From Hyphomicrobium sp. (GTDB taxonomy: Bacteria > Pseudomonadota > Alphaproteobacteria > Rhizobiales > Hyphomicrobiaceae): a stretch of DNA of 64,000 nucleotides. A program made the position numbers and the translations under genes. The first letter of the stretch is position 1, and every line of letters begins with the position of its first letter. Shown here one piece after another: positions 8,769 through 18,545 of this stretch. The notes under the pieces were generated by a model. It was not told the DNA's origin. It was given only the letters and a program-made list of their open reading frames with translations, and made no database searches. The stretch spans positions 1 through 64,000 of the forward strand of contig JABFRT010000036.1 in NCBI GenBank assembly GCA_013141015.1. Direction: 5' to 3'.

Positions 8769-9275
8769 TTAGCCGCACAAATTGCGCAGTTTGGCCAGCG
8801 CTTGGCCAAAGCCACCCAGCGAGAAGGTGGCGGCGAATTTCGCCTGGCCGCCCAATGTGGCTTTGACGCTGAGATCAGTGCCGCGCTTCATTGCCTCGAT
8901 AAGTTTGGCTTCATCGGTAGCGGTGCTGACGTACAGCCGGTCATCGCGGGAGATCAGCGGCACTTGGGTTTGCCCGCTTTGCGCTGAAGGCCCGCTCCCG
9001 GTTTTGACCGATGGGCCAACCAGAAAACTGAGCTCGGCCTTGACGCCCTCCTTCGGCCACGCCGTCAGGTAGACGCGGGGCAGGCTTGCGGCTGCGTCAC
9101 CAGCGGCGGACGGCTTGGCCTCAGCCGTGATGAAGCAAAATTCGTGGGCGGATTTGCCATCGGCATAGAGCGTCCACGCCAGAACGGCCTCGACCTTGGT
9201 CACCCGCTCTGCGCTGAACGCCGGCGCCGGACAGGCGGTCAGTGCCGCGATCAAGCTTAGCTGTATCGCGCGCAT
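8769..9275 (-). CDS. Secreted invasion-associated-locus-B (IalB)-like protein
   Basis: The 168-residue protein starts at ATG 9275 with a signal peptide (MRAIQLSLIAALTACPAPAFSAE). The mature part has FCFITAEAK, RVYLTAWPKEG and ELSFLVG, which resemble the IalB family of periplasmic proteins; the molecular function of that family is not settled. The stop lies 3 bp from the smr stop (convergent). It is 7 bp downstream of the RNA methyltransferase gene and probably shares its transcript. An upstream in-frame ATG at 9353 lies inside that gene and is less likely. Confidence 0.72.
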   Translation of the reverse strand: MRAIQLSLIAALTACPAPAFSAERVTKVEAVLAWTLYADGKSAHEFCFITAEAKPSAAGDAAASLPRVYLTAWPKEGVKAELSFLVGPSVKTGSGPSAQSGQTQVPLISRDDRLYVSTATDEAKLIEAMKRGTDLSVKATLGGQAKFAATFSLGGFGQALAKLRNLCG

Positions 9276-9282
9276 TGTCACC

Positions 9283-9813
9283 TCAAGGCCCACCTTCCCC
9301 AACCGGCCGGTCCGCGAAACGGGCCAGCGTCTTGATGCGGTCGTACATAACAATCGCGCCAGCCATGGCTACGTTGACGCAAAAGCTGGTCGGAATTTTC
9401 ACCGTATAATCGCAGCGTGCCAGAAGTTCCGGCGACAGCGATCCGGCTTCAGGCCCGAGAACATAGGCGGCGCGCAACGGGTGGCGGAAGCTCGGCAAAT
9501 CAATCGCGTCATCCAGCAACTCAACGCCGACCAGTTTGCATCCCTGCGGCAGCGCCATGTCGGCGAGCCCATTCCAATTGTAGTGCGGCAGGTGCAGTTG
9601 GCTCTTGGACGTGTCGGCATGGGCTTCAAGCGCACGGTAGGTTGCACCGACTGTGAATGTGAAACTGGCGCCGAAGCCGTGCGCCGAGCGCATCAGGTTG
9701 CCGAGGTTCAACGATTTCGACATCCGCTCCGCGCCAATCGCGAAATAGCCCTTGGGCAGCGGCGGCCAAGCGGTGCTGGTGCGGGGACTAGGCTCAGACT
9801 TGGGTCTCGACAT
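9283..9813 (-). CDS. SpoU/TrmH family RNA 2'-O-methyltransferase
   Basis: SPOUT enzymes methylate ribose 2'-OH in tRNA or rRNA using SAM in a knotted fold. The 176-residue protein shows motif 1 (NLGNLMRSAHGFG, about residues 36-48), motif 2 (AYVLGPEAGSL) and motif 3 (IPTSFCVNVAMAGAIVMYD), the knot that binds SAM. There is no N-terminal L30-like substrate domain, so it resembles the short TrmL/TrmH-like group. The RNA target cannot be read from the sequence. Confidence 0.88.
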   Translation of the reverse strand: MSRPKSEPSPRTSTAWPPLPKGYFAIGAERMSKSLNLGNLMRSAHGFGASFTFTVGATYRALEAHADTSKSQLHLPHYNWNGLADMALPQGCKLVGVELLDDAIDLPSFRHPLRAAYVLGPEAGSLSPELLARCDYTVKIPTSFCVNVAMAGAIVMYDRIKTLARFADRPVGEGGP

Positions 9814-9876
9814 GCGGTCGTACTCGTGGTTATGCGCTTCAAGCGCAGACAGGCGAAGGGTTAGCGGGGTTGTCTC

Positions 9877-10852
9877 ATGAAAGCGGCAGTTTGCAAGAGC
9901 CTCGATGGCCCCGTCGGCCTGGTGGTCGAGGATGCCGCTGAGCCGCAGGCGAGGGCTGGCCGGGTGATCGTGCGGGTCCGCGCGGTTGGCCTAAACTTCG
10001 CCGATACGCTGATTACGCGGGGGAAATATCAGTTTAAGCCGGAGTTGCCGTTTTCGCCGGGTGCGGAAATCGCCGGCGTCATTGAAGAGTATCGGTCCGG
10101 GCGTCAGCGGCTGGCAGGTGGGCCAGCGGGTCATGGCCTACGTCAACTGGGGCGGGGCGGCCGAAAAAATCAGCGTCGATGCGGCAGGCCTGATTGCCGT
10201 GCCGGACGGCGTTTCGGATACAATAGCCGCGGGTCTGTCGGTCACCTATGGCACGGCCATGCACGGCCTGGAGCAGCGCGGGCGGCTGCAAGCCGGTGAA
10301 ACGCTGGTCGTTACCGGGGCGGCGGGTGGTGCCGGGCAAGCCGCCGTCGAAGTTGGCCGGTTGATGGGTGCGCGCGTGATCGCGGTTGCCTCAAGCGCCG
10401 CCAAGTTGCAGATCGCAGCCGAGGCCGGCAGCTCCGATGGCATCGTCTATCCAGGCTGCGATTTGAAATCCGAAGTGCGTCGGCTGACGGGGGGTCGCGG
10501 CGCGGACGTGGTCTACGATTGCATCGGTGGAGAGGCCAGCGAACCGTTAATCCGCGCGCTCTCCTGGCAGGGCCGGTTCCTGGTGGTCGGCTTCGCCAGC
10601 GGCGAGATCCCAAAAATTCCGCTGAACCTGCTGCTACTCAAAGGCGCCGAAGCCATCGGCGTATTCTGGGGCGATTCCGTGCGCCGTGATCCCGCTGGCC
10701 ATCGCCGCGGCATGGCGCGCGTGCTCGACGGGGTCGCAAAGGGCGATCTGCACCCGAAAACCCATGCCGTCTTTGCCATCGAGCAGATCCGGGATGCGCT
10801 TGGCGTGCTCGACAGGCGCGAAGCCCAAGGCAAAGTTATTATCGAATTTTAA
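9877..10852 (+). pseudogene. NADPH:quinone oxidoreductase (zinc-free MDR family), broken by a +1 frameshift
   Basis: The frame from ATG 9877 gives a QOR N-terminus (VRAVGLNFADTLITRGKYQF and FSPGAEIAGVIEE) and then loses homology. From 10091 the +1 frame continues without a gap as IGPGVSGWQVGQRVMAYVNW, then the NADPH-binding TGAAGGAGQAAVEVG and a normal C-terminus (QGKVIIEF). Removing one base near 10090 restores a typical 325-residue protein. Both parts are otherwise intact and have normal composition, so either a recent inactivation or a sequencing error would explain it. The family reduces quinones or enones with NADPH. Confidence 0.85.
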
Positions 10853-10962
10853 GACCTTTTGGCGCCAAGGCGACCGGCCGCCTTCAGCGAATATTTGCGA
10901 AGATCTGCGTTACTGCGGGGCGGGCTCTTTATTGGCCACCCTGCTGTTTCGAGTAACTTGTC

Positions 10963-11982
10963 ATGCGTAACTGGACAGCGCTGCTCTGGGGAGCGGCAGC
11001 CATCGTTGTGGCCATCGCGGGCGCGCCCGGCGCTCATGCCCAATCGGTGTTTCAGAAAATCTTCGGATTTGGCGGGGGCCCGGGTTCCGCGTCAGCAGAC
11101 CAGCCGCGCGCCCGCCAGATCATTCCCTCCCATCGCTTTCAGAGCCGGGCTGCGCAACGCGCCTATCAATCGCGCGCCACCAACAGCGGCGGCGAGGATG
11201 ACGAAGTTGGTCCGCCCGACAGTGGCGGCCCATATAAAACCATGTGCGTGCGGTCGTGCGACGGCTACTATTTTCCGCTGCGTCACACCGCACGGCGCAA
11301 GAACTTTGCCAGCGACGCCAAATCCTGCCGCAACGCCTGCGGAACGGATGCGCGCTTGTTTTACTATTCATTGCGCGGGCCCGAGGGGCCGGACGCGATG
11401 GTCGATCTCTCTGGTAAAAAATACAGTGACCTGCCGCACGCGTTTGCCTATCGCAAGGCGCTGGTGCAGGGCTGCACGTGTAAGCCGGTGCCGTGGTCCT
11501 ATGAAGAAGCGAGCCGGCACCAGAGCTACGCCGATCAAGAGGCTATTGAACTCGCCAAGGACCAGGCGTTTTTAGACGCACAACAGGCCGCCAAGGCTGA
11601 GGCAGACGCGAAGTCCAACGGCGTCGCGGTTGCACAAAGCCAACCCGAGGCTGAGCCCGCCAGCGAAACCGGGAACAGTGGCGCGGCGACGGTTGATGAC
11701 CAGGCCGCAGATCCGGCCGCGTCACCCGCTGACATTGATGTGGCCGCAGCCGTTCACAAATCGATTGCAACCAATGATGATGGGCAAAGCACAGTTGCAA
11801 AATCTGATGCCGCAGCGCCTAGCGCGCGCACCGGCATCGCGCAAGCGCTGCTTCAGCCGTTGCCGAGGGCCGGGCGGCGGCGTGCCAAATCCGGCGTGCA
11901 GCGTGCCTCTTTCAAACCGGCGTCATCAGGCTCGTGGTTTGGCGGAAAGAGCAAATACGTGTGGCCCGGTGACGCGCGCTAA
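10963..11982 (+). CDS. DUF2865 domain-containing secreted protein
   Basis: The 339-residue protein has a signal peptide (about residues 1-26, ending AHAQ) and a central conserved block with GPYKTMCVRSCDGYYFPL (about residues 88-105), CRNAC and QGCTCKPVPWSYEEA, the cysteine-rich DUF2865 signature typical of Hyphomicrobiales. A low-complexity Ala/Glu/Asp-rich linker and a basic tail follow. Conserved cysteines suggest disulfides in the periplasm. Function is unknown. Confidence 0.85.
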   Translation: MRNWTALLWGAAAIVVAIAGAPGAHAQSVFQKIFGFGGGPGSASADQPRARQIIPSHRFQSRAAQRAYQSRATNSGGEDDEVGPPDSGGPYKTMCVRSCDGYYFPLRHTARRKNFASDAKSCRNACGTDARLFYYSLRGPEGPDAMVDLSGKKYSDLPHAFAYRKALVQGCTCKPVPWSYEEASRHQSYADQEAIELAKDQAFLDAQQAAKAEADAKSNGVAVAQSQPEAEPASETGNSGAATVDDQAADPAASPADIDVAAAVHKSIATNDDGQSTVAKSDAAAPSARTGIAQALLQPLPRAGRRRAKSGVQRASFKPASSGSWFGGKSKYVWPGDAR

Positions 11983-12001
11983 GCGGCATCGTCTGCACGC
12001 G

Positions 12002-12583
12002 TCAGTCCGCTTGCCACGCCGCCTCGGGATCGTCGCTTAAATATAGTCCGCCCCGCAGCGGAAAGCGGTCTTCGATCGCATAGGGTCCGCCACCCGCACT
12101 TGGGCGCGATGACATCAGCACCGCTTGCGCTACGAAAAACGGCTCCGACCGGTAGCCGCTGTAGCGCGTCAGGAATTTGGCGACGTCTTCGACACGCGCA
12201 GTCTTCAACCGCGCGAGCGTGATATGCGGTGTAAACGGCCGCTTGTCAGGCGGCAGGCCAGCGTCACGCGCGGCTTTCTCATGGGCGCGGGCAAGCGCGT
12301 CAAGCGCCGGGTTTGGCACCACGCCCGCCCAGATGCTATGCGGATCGTTGCCGCCGAATGCACCAAGCCCGTTCACCGTCACCTCAAACGCATCCACTTC
12401 AACGGAGGCTAGATTGGCAACGAATTCGCGCGCCACACCGCTGTTGATATCGCCTGCAAATCGCAGCGTCAGGTGATAATCGGCCGGCTGCATCCAACGC
12501 GCGCCCGGCAGCGGCTGGTGAAGACCGTGCAGCTCAGCGCAAATCTCTTCAGGAATTTGCAGGGCTGTGAACAGGCGTGGCAT
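12002..12583 (-). CDS. thpR: RNA 2',3'-cyclic phosphodiesterase (2H family)
   Basis: ThpR opens 2',3'-cyclic phosphates at RNA ends and can ligate tRNA halves in reverse. The 193-residue protein has both HxTx motifs: HLTLRFAGD near residues 37-45 and FTPHITLARLK near residues 120-130, spaced as in the family. Length fits LigT/ThpR. It lies downstream of tesA on the same strand with a 30-bp gap. A real RNA ligase lies elsewhere in the window (60226-61347), but nothing directly links the two. Confidence 0.9.
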   Translation of the reverse strand: MPRLFTALQIPEEICAELHGLHQPLPGARWMQPADYHLTLRFAGDINSGVAREFVANLASVEVDAFEVTVNGLGAFGGNDPHSIWAGVVPNPALDALARAHEKAARDAGLPPDKRPFTPHITLARLKTARVEDVAKFLTRYSGYRSEPFFVAQAVLMSSRPSAGGGPYAIEDRFPLRGGLYLSDDPEAAWQAD

Positions 12584-12613
12584 GGGCAGCCTCTCGCTCG
12601 GACTTTGAGAACG

Positions 12614-13297
12614 TCAGTTCTTTGCTGCGGCTTTTTTGCTTTGCGCGCGGGCAACCAGCGCCTCCGCTTCGGGCAGGATGCGCTTGACGATTTCGGCGAC
12701 GCCTTTGGCGGTGGGGTGCAACCCGTCGGTCATCACGAACGCCGGATCCAGCGCGACGCCTTCGAGAAAAAACGGATAAAGAGGCAACTTATATTTAGCA
12801 GCAAGATCCGGGAAAATCGAATCGAAGGCTTTTGTGTAGTCCAGGCCCCAATTGCCCGGCGCCTTCATGCCAGCAATCAGCACCGGAATGCCGTTGGCCG
12901 TGATCATGTTGAGGATTTTATCGAGATTGGCGCGCGCCTTGGCCGGGTCGTTGCCGCGCAGCGCGTCATTGGCACCAAGTTCCAGGATGACAGCGTCCGC
13001 GCCGGGTTGCAGCGTCCAGGCGAGGCGGTCCAGCCCGCCCGCGGTGGTGTCGCCCGACACGCCCGCATTGACCACCTCGACCTTGTGTCCCTTGGCTTCA
13101 AGCGCCATCTGTAGCTGGGCGGCGAAGGATTCGCTGGGCTGCAACAGGTAACCGGCAGTCAAGCTATCGCCAAAGGCAACGATCGTAACGCCGGATTTTG
13201 CAGGTTCAGCGTAAGGGGCGGACGGCATGACCAACATTCCGGCAAGGGCAAGGACCGGCAGTGGACGCCAGAAACACCGGGACGACAAAATCTTCAT
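12614..13297 (-). CDS. tesA: Periplasmic arylesterase / acyl-CoA thioesterase I (GDSL hydrolase)
   Basis: This SGNH hydrolase has a signal peptide (about residues 1-31) followed by VAFGDSLTAGYLL (catalytic Ser), the Gly of NAGVSGDTT, GANDALRG, and the Asp/His pair in DGLHPTAKG. The 227-residue length fits TesA. It is divergent from an ABC exporter of the YbbA/YbbP type, the same three-gene association as E. coli tesA-ybbA-ybbP. That suggests a shared role, perhaps in handling lipids or lipoproteins, but the substrate is not known. Confidence 0.92.
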   Translation of the reverse strand: MKILSSRCFWRPLPVLALAGMLVMPSAPYAEPAKSGVTIVAFGDSLTAGYLLQPSESFAAQLQMALEAKGHKVEVVNAGVSGDTTAGGLDRLAWTLQPGADAVILELGANDALRGNDPAKARANLDKILNMITANGIPVLIAGMKAPGNWGLDYTKAFDSIFPDLAAKYKLPLYPFFLEGVALDPAFVMTDGLHPTAKGVAEIVKRILPEAEALVARAQSKKAAAKN

Positions 13298-13433
13298 GTT
13301 TCCGCCTCACGTGACGACCAAAAGGGTTCCAGTCACGTAGAGCGTGAGCCGCGACCCTGCAAGTCCGCTGAGTTTACTCTGTTCTTCGCCGCAGAATTTT
13401 GACGACGTACTTTAGATAGGAAACCTTCGCCCC

Positions 13434-14144
13434 GTGCCCGACAGCATCATTCAACTCAACGACGTCCAATTGACGCTGACCAGCCGTGCCGGGCCGGTCG
13501 AAATTCTGCGTGGCGTGACGCTTGGCATCGCGCGCGGCCAGTCCACCGCCATAGTCGGCCCGTCGGGTTCCGGAAAAACCTCGCTGCTGATGGTGATGGC
13601 CGGACTTGAAGCCGCGTCTCGCGGCAAAGTGATCATCAATGGCCGCGATATCTCGGGGCTCAGTGAAGACGCGCTGGCCGTGCTGCGAGGCGGCGCGATT
13701 GGCATCGTCTTTCAATCGTTTCATCTGGTGCCGACCATGACGGCGCTGGAAAACGTGGCGCTGCCGCTGGAATTGGCCGGCGTCCCGGCGGCGTTCGAGA
13801 CCGCCCGCCAATTGCTTGATGACGTTGGCCTTAGCGCACGCGTCGATCATTTTCCGGCCGAATTGTCGGGCGGCGAACAGCAGCGCGTGGCGATTGCGCG
13901 GGCCTTGAGCCGCAAACCACCGCTGATATTGGCGGACGAGCCGACCGGCAATCTCGATGGCAAAACCGGGCGGCAGATTGTCGATATTCTGTTTGGGTTG
14001 CGCGAGCGCATCAACGCGACGCTTGTGCTTGTCACCCATGATGAGCGCTTGGCGGCAATGACCAGCCGCGTTATCCGCATGGCAGACGGGCGTGTGGCAA
14101 GCGACGACGTCAAGCGGCCAGCAATGCGGGCGGTGTCCCCATGA
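13434..14144 (+). CDS. ABC transporter ATP-binding protein (YbbA/LolD-like)
   Basis: The 236-residue ATPase has Walker [12 protein letters not shown] near residue 42, the Q-loop [14 protein letters not shown], the signature [16 protein letters not shown] and Walker [16 protein letters not shown]. These features are typical of the MacB/LolD/YbbA group that energises FtsX-type permeases. The start is a GTG at 13434. The stop overlaps the permease gene by 4 bp (ATGA). It is divergent from tesA, with about 135 bp between them holding both promoters. Confidence 0.92.
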   Translation: MPDSIIQLNDVQLTLTSRAGPVEILRGVTLGIARGQSTAIVGPSGSGKTSLLMVMAGLEAASRGKVIINGRDISGLSEDALAVLRGGAIGIVFQSFHLVPTMTALENVALPLELAGVPAAFETARQLLDDVGLSARVDHFPAELSGGEQQRVAIARALSRKPPLILADEPTGNLDGKTGRQIVDILFGLRERINATLVLVTHDERLAAMTSRVIRMADGRVASDDVKRPAMRAVSP

Positions 14145-16717
14145 CCTTGGCCGCTTTAGACGCCGGTGCGCCGCTGCGGGTGGCGTCGTGGCGCACGATA
14201 TTCCGGCTCGGTACGCGCGAATTGCGCGGCGGGCTCAAGGGCTTTGGCATTTTCATCGCCTGCCTCGCGCTCGGCGTGATGGTGATTGCGGCGGTTGGCG
14301 CGCTGGGCGACGCGATGCGCGCAGGCTTCGCCAAACAGGGCGAAACGATCCTCGGCGGCGACGTCACGTTTGCGCGTATGCACATCCGCGCGACGGACGT
14401 GGAGCGCAAAGCCATCGACGGCCTGGGCCTCGTCAGCGAAACCTCGACGATGCGGACAATGGCCCGGCGGCTCGACGGCAACGAACAGGCGTTGACCGAA
14501 TTAAAATCGGTTGATGAACGCTACCCGCTGTCGGGCAGCGTTGTGCTCGAAGGTGGCGTGGAATTCAAAACCGCGCTGACCGGGTTGAGTGCCGTTGCCG
14601 ATGCGATGCTGCTTGAGCGGCTTGGACTGAAACCCGGTGACAAATTCAAGCTCGGCGAAGCGGAAGTTGAAATCCGCGGCGTGCTCAAATCCGAACCTGA
14701 TGGCGTCGCCGACAGGTTGACCTATGGTCCGCGCGTGTTCGTATCGCTTGCAACACTTGAGAAAACGGCTCTTGCAAAGCCCGGCACCTTGATCCGCTGG
14801 CGCTATGCCGTGACGCAGCCGGAAGGCGCGCCGGGCAGCCGCGAGGATTTGAAGGCGCTGCGTGCGTCGATGGGCAAGTTGCTGCCCGATACCGGCTTCT
14901 CGTCGGTTGATCGATACGATCCCTCCCCCCAAGTCACGCGCACGCTCGACCGGTTGCGGCAGTTTCTGATTTTGATTGGTCTGGCGTCTTTGCTGATCGG
15001 TGGCGTCGGCATCGCCAATTCGGTTGCGACGTTCATCGGACGGCGGGTCAAGGTTATCGCCATTCTGCGTTCGGTAGGCGCAAGCGGCACACAGGTGTTT
15101 GGAATTTTCCTGGTGCAGATTTTGGCGATGAGCTTGATCGGCATTGCCATTGGTTTGGCGGCGGGTGCGGCTATTCCAGGCATCATTGACCGGCTTTATG
15201 GTGACGCGCTGCCGGTCCGGGCTGAGTTCAGCCTGTCGCCCAAGAGTTTGACCGTGGCCGGGCTCTACGGCTTCCTTGTTGCGCTGCTGTTTGCGCTGTG
15301 GCCGTTGGGGCGGACTGAACACGTGCGGGCCAGCGTATTGTTCCGCGATGCGATCTCGCAACGCGCGGGCTGGCCGCGGCCGGCGATTTGGGTGGCGATG
15401 GCGGTGATCGTGGCGCTGCTGTTCGCTCTAGCGTTCGCAACGTCGGAACCGAAATCCTTGGTCTTCTACGTGGCGGGTGGGCTGGCGCTGATGCTGACCG
15501 TTTTCAGCGGGCTTGGCAGCTTGGTGGCGCGGCTGGCGCGCCGCATGCCGCGGTCTTCGTGGCCGCCGTTGGCGCTCGCTGTGCGCAACATTGGTGCGCC
15601 TGATGGCCTGACGCGGTCTGTCGTTTTGTCGCTCGGCACGGGACTGTCGTTGCTGGTGGCGGTTGCGCTCGCCAACAGTTCGCTGGTCGAAGAATTGCGA
15701 GGCCGCCTGCCTGACCAGTCGCCCGATTACTTTCTGCTCGATGTGCCAAAGACCGAATATCCGGCGCTTGCCGCGCGCCTCAATGCTGCGGCACCCGGCG
15801 TTGTGTTGACCGACGCACCGATGCTGCGTGGCCGGTTGTTGAAGCTCAAAGATATGCCCGTCGAGCAATTCAAGCCGCCAGCAGACGCGCAATGGGTTTT
15901 GAATGGCGACCGGGGCTTGAGCTATACCAACAGCGTGCCCGAAGGCTCAAAAGTCATCGAAGGGTCGTGGTGGGCGGCGGACTACAGCGGTCCGCCACTG
16001 GTGTCATTCGACCAGGAACTGGCGCAAAAACTTGGCCTGAAAATCGGAGATCATGTCACTGTCAGCGTGCTCGGCCGCACGGTGGAAGCGACCATTGCCA
16101 ACCTTCGCGAAATCAAATGGGAAAGTCTGGCCATCAATTTCGTAATGGTGTTCTCACCCAATACGCTGCGCGATTATCCGCACAACTTCTTGGCTACCAT
16201 CCGCTTGCCGAAGGGGTTGTCTCGCGCCGCCGAAGTGGCGCTGGTCCGGGATCTTGGCCAGCAGTTCCCAAGCGTCAGCGCCATCCGCGTGCGTGACGCG
16301 ATCGATCAGGTCAACAAGGTGTTCGCCAAGATCATGACGGCGGTGCAGGCCGCTGGCAGTGTGACCTTACTGGCCGGCGCGCTGGTTTTGGCCGGCGCAC
16401 TGGCCACGGCACAACGCCGGCGAATTCTGGAAGCCGTCATTCTCAAGACCATCGGCGCGCAACGGCGGCAGATTCTGGCTGCTCATGCACTCGAATATAC
16501 CATGCTGGCGGGCGTTGCCGCCCTGGTCGCCATTGCGCTCGGCACGATCATCGCCTGGATTGCTGTCACGCAGATCATGGATCTGGACTTTGCGTTCTCG
16601 CTGAACGCCGTTTTCTTGACGCTCGCAGCTGCCGGCGGGCTGATAGCAGTGTTCGGCGGGTTAGGCACCTTTGCCGTTCTGCGGGCCCGTCCGGTGCCTT
16701 ATTTGCGGTCGGAATGA
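14141..16717 (+). CDS. FtsX-like ABC permease (YbbP type)
   Basis: The 858-residue membrane protein has an N-terminal membrane segment (about residues 36-56), a large periplasmic domain, a first FtsX core with three segments (about residues 275-390), two segments near 420-460, a second periplasmic domain and a C-terminal FtsX core (about residues 735-850). The duplicated layout fits YbbP. It works with the upstream ATPase, which it overlaps by 4 bp, probably moving or extracting substrates in the periplasm as MacB-type mechanotransmitters do. The substrate is unknown. Confidence 0.9.
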   Translation: MTLAALDAGAPLRVASWRTIFRLGTRELRGGLKGFGIFIACLALGVMVIAAVGALGDAMRAGFAKQGETILGGDVTFARMHIRATDVERKAIDGLGLVSETSTMRTMARRLDGNEQALTELKSVDERYPLSGSVVLEGGVEFKTALTGLSAVADAMLLERLGLKPGDKFKLGEAEVEIRGVLKSEPDGVADRLTYGPRVFVSLATLEKTALAKPGTLIRWRYAVTQPEGAPGSREDLKALRASMGKLLPDTGFSSVDRYDPSPQVTRTLDRLRQFLILIGLASLLIGGVGIANSVATFIGRRVKVIAILRSVGASGTQVFGIFLVQILAMSLIGIAIGLAAGAAIPGIIDRLYGDALPVRAEFSLSPKSLTVAGLYGFLVALLFALWPLGRTEHVRASVLFRDAISQRAGWPRPAIWVAMAVIVALLFALAFATSEPKSLVFYVAGGLALMLTVFSGLGSLVARLARRMPRSSWPPLALAVRNIGAPDGLTRSVVLSLGTGLSLLVAVALANSSLVEELRGRLPDQSPDYFLLDVPKTEYPALAARLNAAAPGVVLTDAPMLRGRLLKLKDMPVEQFKPPADAQWVLNGDRGLSYTNSVPEGSKVIEGSWWAADYSGPPLVSFDQELAQKLGLKIGDHVTVSVLGRTVEATIANLREIKWESLAINFVMVFSPNTLRDYPHNFLATIRLPKGLSRAAEVALVRDLGQQFPSVSAIRVRDAIDQVNKVFAKIMTAVQAAGSVTLLAGALVLAGALATAQRRRILEAVILKTIGAQRRQILAAHALEYTMLAGVAALVAIALGTIIAWIAVTQIMDLDFAFSLNAVFLTLAAAGGLIAVFGGLGTFAVLRARPVPYLRSE

Positions 16718-16798
16718 AAAAAAGATGCCGATCACGAGTTCGTTAGCCACTTGAAAGTACCGGCAAACGTGAGCATCTGTTAGGCACGCGGGAGAACC

Positions 16799-17593
16799 AT
16801 GTCCCGTATTAACGAGAGGATTTCGAGACCAATGGCTGAAGTTTACAACCGTCCCGCAGCCGCTCCTGGTGGCGCTCGCTCGGCTGGAGCGATCGACCAG
16901 GGCCTGCGGTCGTTTATGCTAGGCACCTACAACTATATGGCGCTGGGCCTGGCTGGCACGGCGGCCGTGGTGATGGCATTAATGGCCAACCCGGAAATTA
17001 TGCGCGTCGTCGCCGTGGGGCCGATGAAGTGGGTGCTGTTTGCCGGCATCTTCGGCCTCGGCATGTTTGCCCATAAGGCGTTCTACTCGGGCAGCGCTGT
17101 GCTCGCGCACGGTGCTTACTGGCTTTACTGCGCCATGTGGGGCGCGATGATCGCCCCGATGGTCTATATGTTCGTGTCGAAGGGTATGGCTGGCCTCGTC
17201 GGTCAGGCGTTCTTCGTCGCAGCCGCCACGTTCGCGGCCACCAGCTTGATCGGCTACACGACCAAGAAGGACATGACCGGCTGGGGTAACTTCCTCAGCA
17301 TGCTCAGCATTGGCGCAATCATTGCCATGCTGGTCAGCTTCTTCTTCGTGACCGACCCGGGCACAAGCAAGATGGTATCGTTCGGCATCTCGGCCGTTGT
17401 CGTGCTGCTGTTCTCGGTGATCACCGCATATGAAACGCAGGGCATCAAGTCGATGTACATCGAAGGTGCCCAGCATGGCGGCGAAGAATACCTGAAGCGC
17501 TCGTCGATCTTCGGCGCGTTCATGCTCTACGGCTCGTTCGTCACGCTGTTCGTGCATATCCTCAATATGCTCGGCATCATGAACAGCGAATGA
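16799..17593 (+). CDS. Bax inhibitor-1 / YccA family membrane protein
   Basis: The 264-residue protein has about seven membrane segments after a polar N-terminus. It shows TYNYMALGLAGTAAVV, AATFAATSLIGYTTKKDMTG and the final FGAFMLYGSFVTLFVHILN with membrane-buried polar residues typical of the BI-1 fold, a proton-sensitive calcium-leak channel family. The ATG at 16799 follows CGGGAGAACC, a fair ribosome site; ATG 16832 is an alternative. It is followed by a strong terminator, so it is a single-gene transcript. Confidence 0.92.
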   Translation: MSRINERISRPMAEVYNRPAAAPGGARSAGAIDQGLRSFMLGTYNYMALGLAGTAAVVMALMANPEIMRVVAVGPMKWVLFAGIFGLGMFAHKAFYSGSAVLAHGAYWLYCAMWGAMIAPMVYMFVSKGMAGLVGQAFFVAAATFAATSLIGYTTKKDMTGWGNFLSMLSIGAIIAMLVSFFFVTDPGTSKMVSFGISAVVVLLFSVITAYETQGIKSMYIEGAQHGGEEYLKRSSIFGAFMLYGSFVTLFVHILNMLGIMNSE

Positions 17594-17621
17594 TGCTGGA
17601 TACGGCAAAATGAATGGAAAA

Positions 17622-17647
17622 GGCCTCGGGAAACCGGGGCCTTTTTT
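17622..17647 (+). terminator. Rho-independent terminator of the BI-1 gene
   Basis: The stem GGCCTCGG / CCGGGGCC (one G-U pair) has a GAAA loop and is followed directly by six Ts. It starts about 30 bp after the stop codon. Confidence 0.9.
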
Positions 17648-17662
17648 GCTTTTTCGAGCTGG

Positions 17663-18091
17663 TTAGCTGCTGACGATTTCTAACCGTTTGTCGAACACAC
17701 CAAGCACGCGCGCCAGATCATGACCGCGCTTCAGAATCACCCCGCCGGCGGCAACGACGCTGTAAGCGCCCTGTTTGCGCGCCAGCCTGGGGTCTTTTTC
17801 GATGCGATAGAGCGGCACTTCACTGGCGCGGCGGAACACGGAGAATATTGCCTTGTCGCGATTGAGATCGATGGCGTAGTCGCGCCATTCCCCGGACGCC
17901 ACCTTGCGCCCGTAGACCATGAGAATTGTTGAAAGTTCCTGGCGGTTGAAAACGACTTGCGTTGCCGATGGACTGCCGCCGCTTCCTGCGGCGTGCACCG
18001 TCCCTTGAGCCTGAGCCTGGCTCACAGATGCACTTGGTGATGTGCCCGCGGCGCGGCGCGGGCGGAAAACTATCGGGTCAGAGTCGCTCAA
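17663..18091 (-). CDS. DUF2794 domain-containing protein
   Basis: The 142-residue protein contains the DUF2794 core: VVFNRQELSTILMVYGRKVA, GEWRDYAIDL, ASEVPLYRIEKDPRLARKQG and AYSVVAAGGVILKRG. Function is unknown; the domain is largely alphaproteobacterial. I chose the TTG at 18091 because a GGGAG sits six bases upstream and the protein then has about the family length. The open frame continues to 18331, but that part is not conserved-looking and crosses a hairpin. Confidence 0.8.
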   Translation of the reverse strand: MSDSDPIVFRPRRAAGTSPSASVSQAQAQGTVHAAGSGGSPSATQVVFNRQELSTILMVYGRKVASGEWRDYAIDLNRDKAIFSVFRRASEVPLYRIEKDPRLARKQGAYSVVAAGGVILKRGHDLARVLGVFDKRLEIVSS

Positions 18092-18259
18092 GCGCGTCTC
18101 CCTGCTGTGTGCGTCAAGAATGCCTCGAAGCTGAGATATTGCAAGGGCCTCTGCGCAATTCCTGCGGCGGAATAAATGCTTTGAGCATTGAAATACCCCG
18201 AAGGTGACAACAAGGCGTCCGCAATCAACCGCGAATCTGCCGCAAACCGGCGCAATATT

Positions 18260-18475
18260 CATCCTCGTTGCTTGAGAGGCATCGCAGCGAACCGGCTCTG
18301 GAAACTCAGCCCCCCAGCCCCCCGGGGCCAACTTTTAAGCGAAGGCCTCTCAAGCAACGCAAGCTTTTCCCAAGCTCCCGGCGTCACGTTGACCTTCCAA
18401 GTTCAGCCTCCCCTGCAATCTCCCAAGACGATTTCCCGAAGGACCGGTTCCCCAGCCGGTCCTTCATCGTTTTTG
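18260..18475 (+). ncRNA. Candidate small RNA ending at an orphan terminator
   Basis: The gap 18092-18545 has no convincing gene but contains a 15-bp perfect inverted repeat, CGTTGCTTGAGAGGC at 18266-18280 and its complement at 18345-18359, around a C-rich 64-base loop. A strong plus-strand terminator follows at 18438-18474. The nearest upstream plus-strand gene (BI-1) has its own terminator, so a separate short transcript would explain both structures. It does not match the signal recognition particle RNA or any RNA I recognise. No promoter could be assigned with confidence. Confidence 0.35.
18438..18474 (+). terminator. Strong terminator with no assigned upstream gene
   Basis: The 10-bp perfect stem GAAGGACCGG / CCGGTCCTTC encloses an 8-base loop and is followed after four bases by TTTTT. 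The opposite strand lacks a T-run, so it works in the plus direction. It lies about 70 bp upstream of the M3 peptidase start. Confidence 0.8.
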
Positions 18476-18545
18476 TGGGATTATTTGATCGAAACGTGAG
18501 CCCAAACCAAAACTTTTCGCGTAAATACGTCATGAGGAGTGCCCC

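Noticed and set aside
14501-15361. 286-codon minus-strand frame inside the FtsX-type permease gene
   Set aside because: It is Gln/Arg/Asp-rich with no recognisable motif, the typical antisense of a membrane protein gene.
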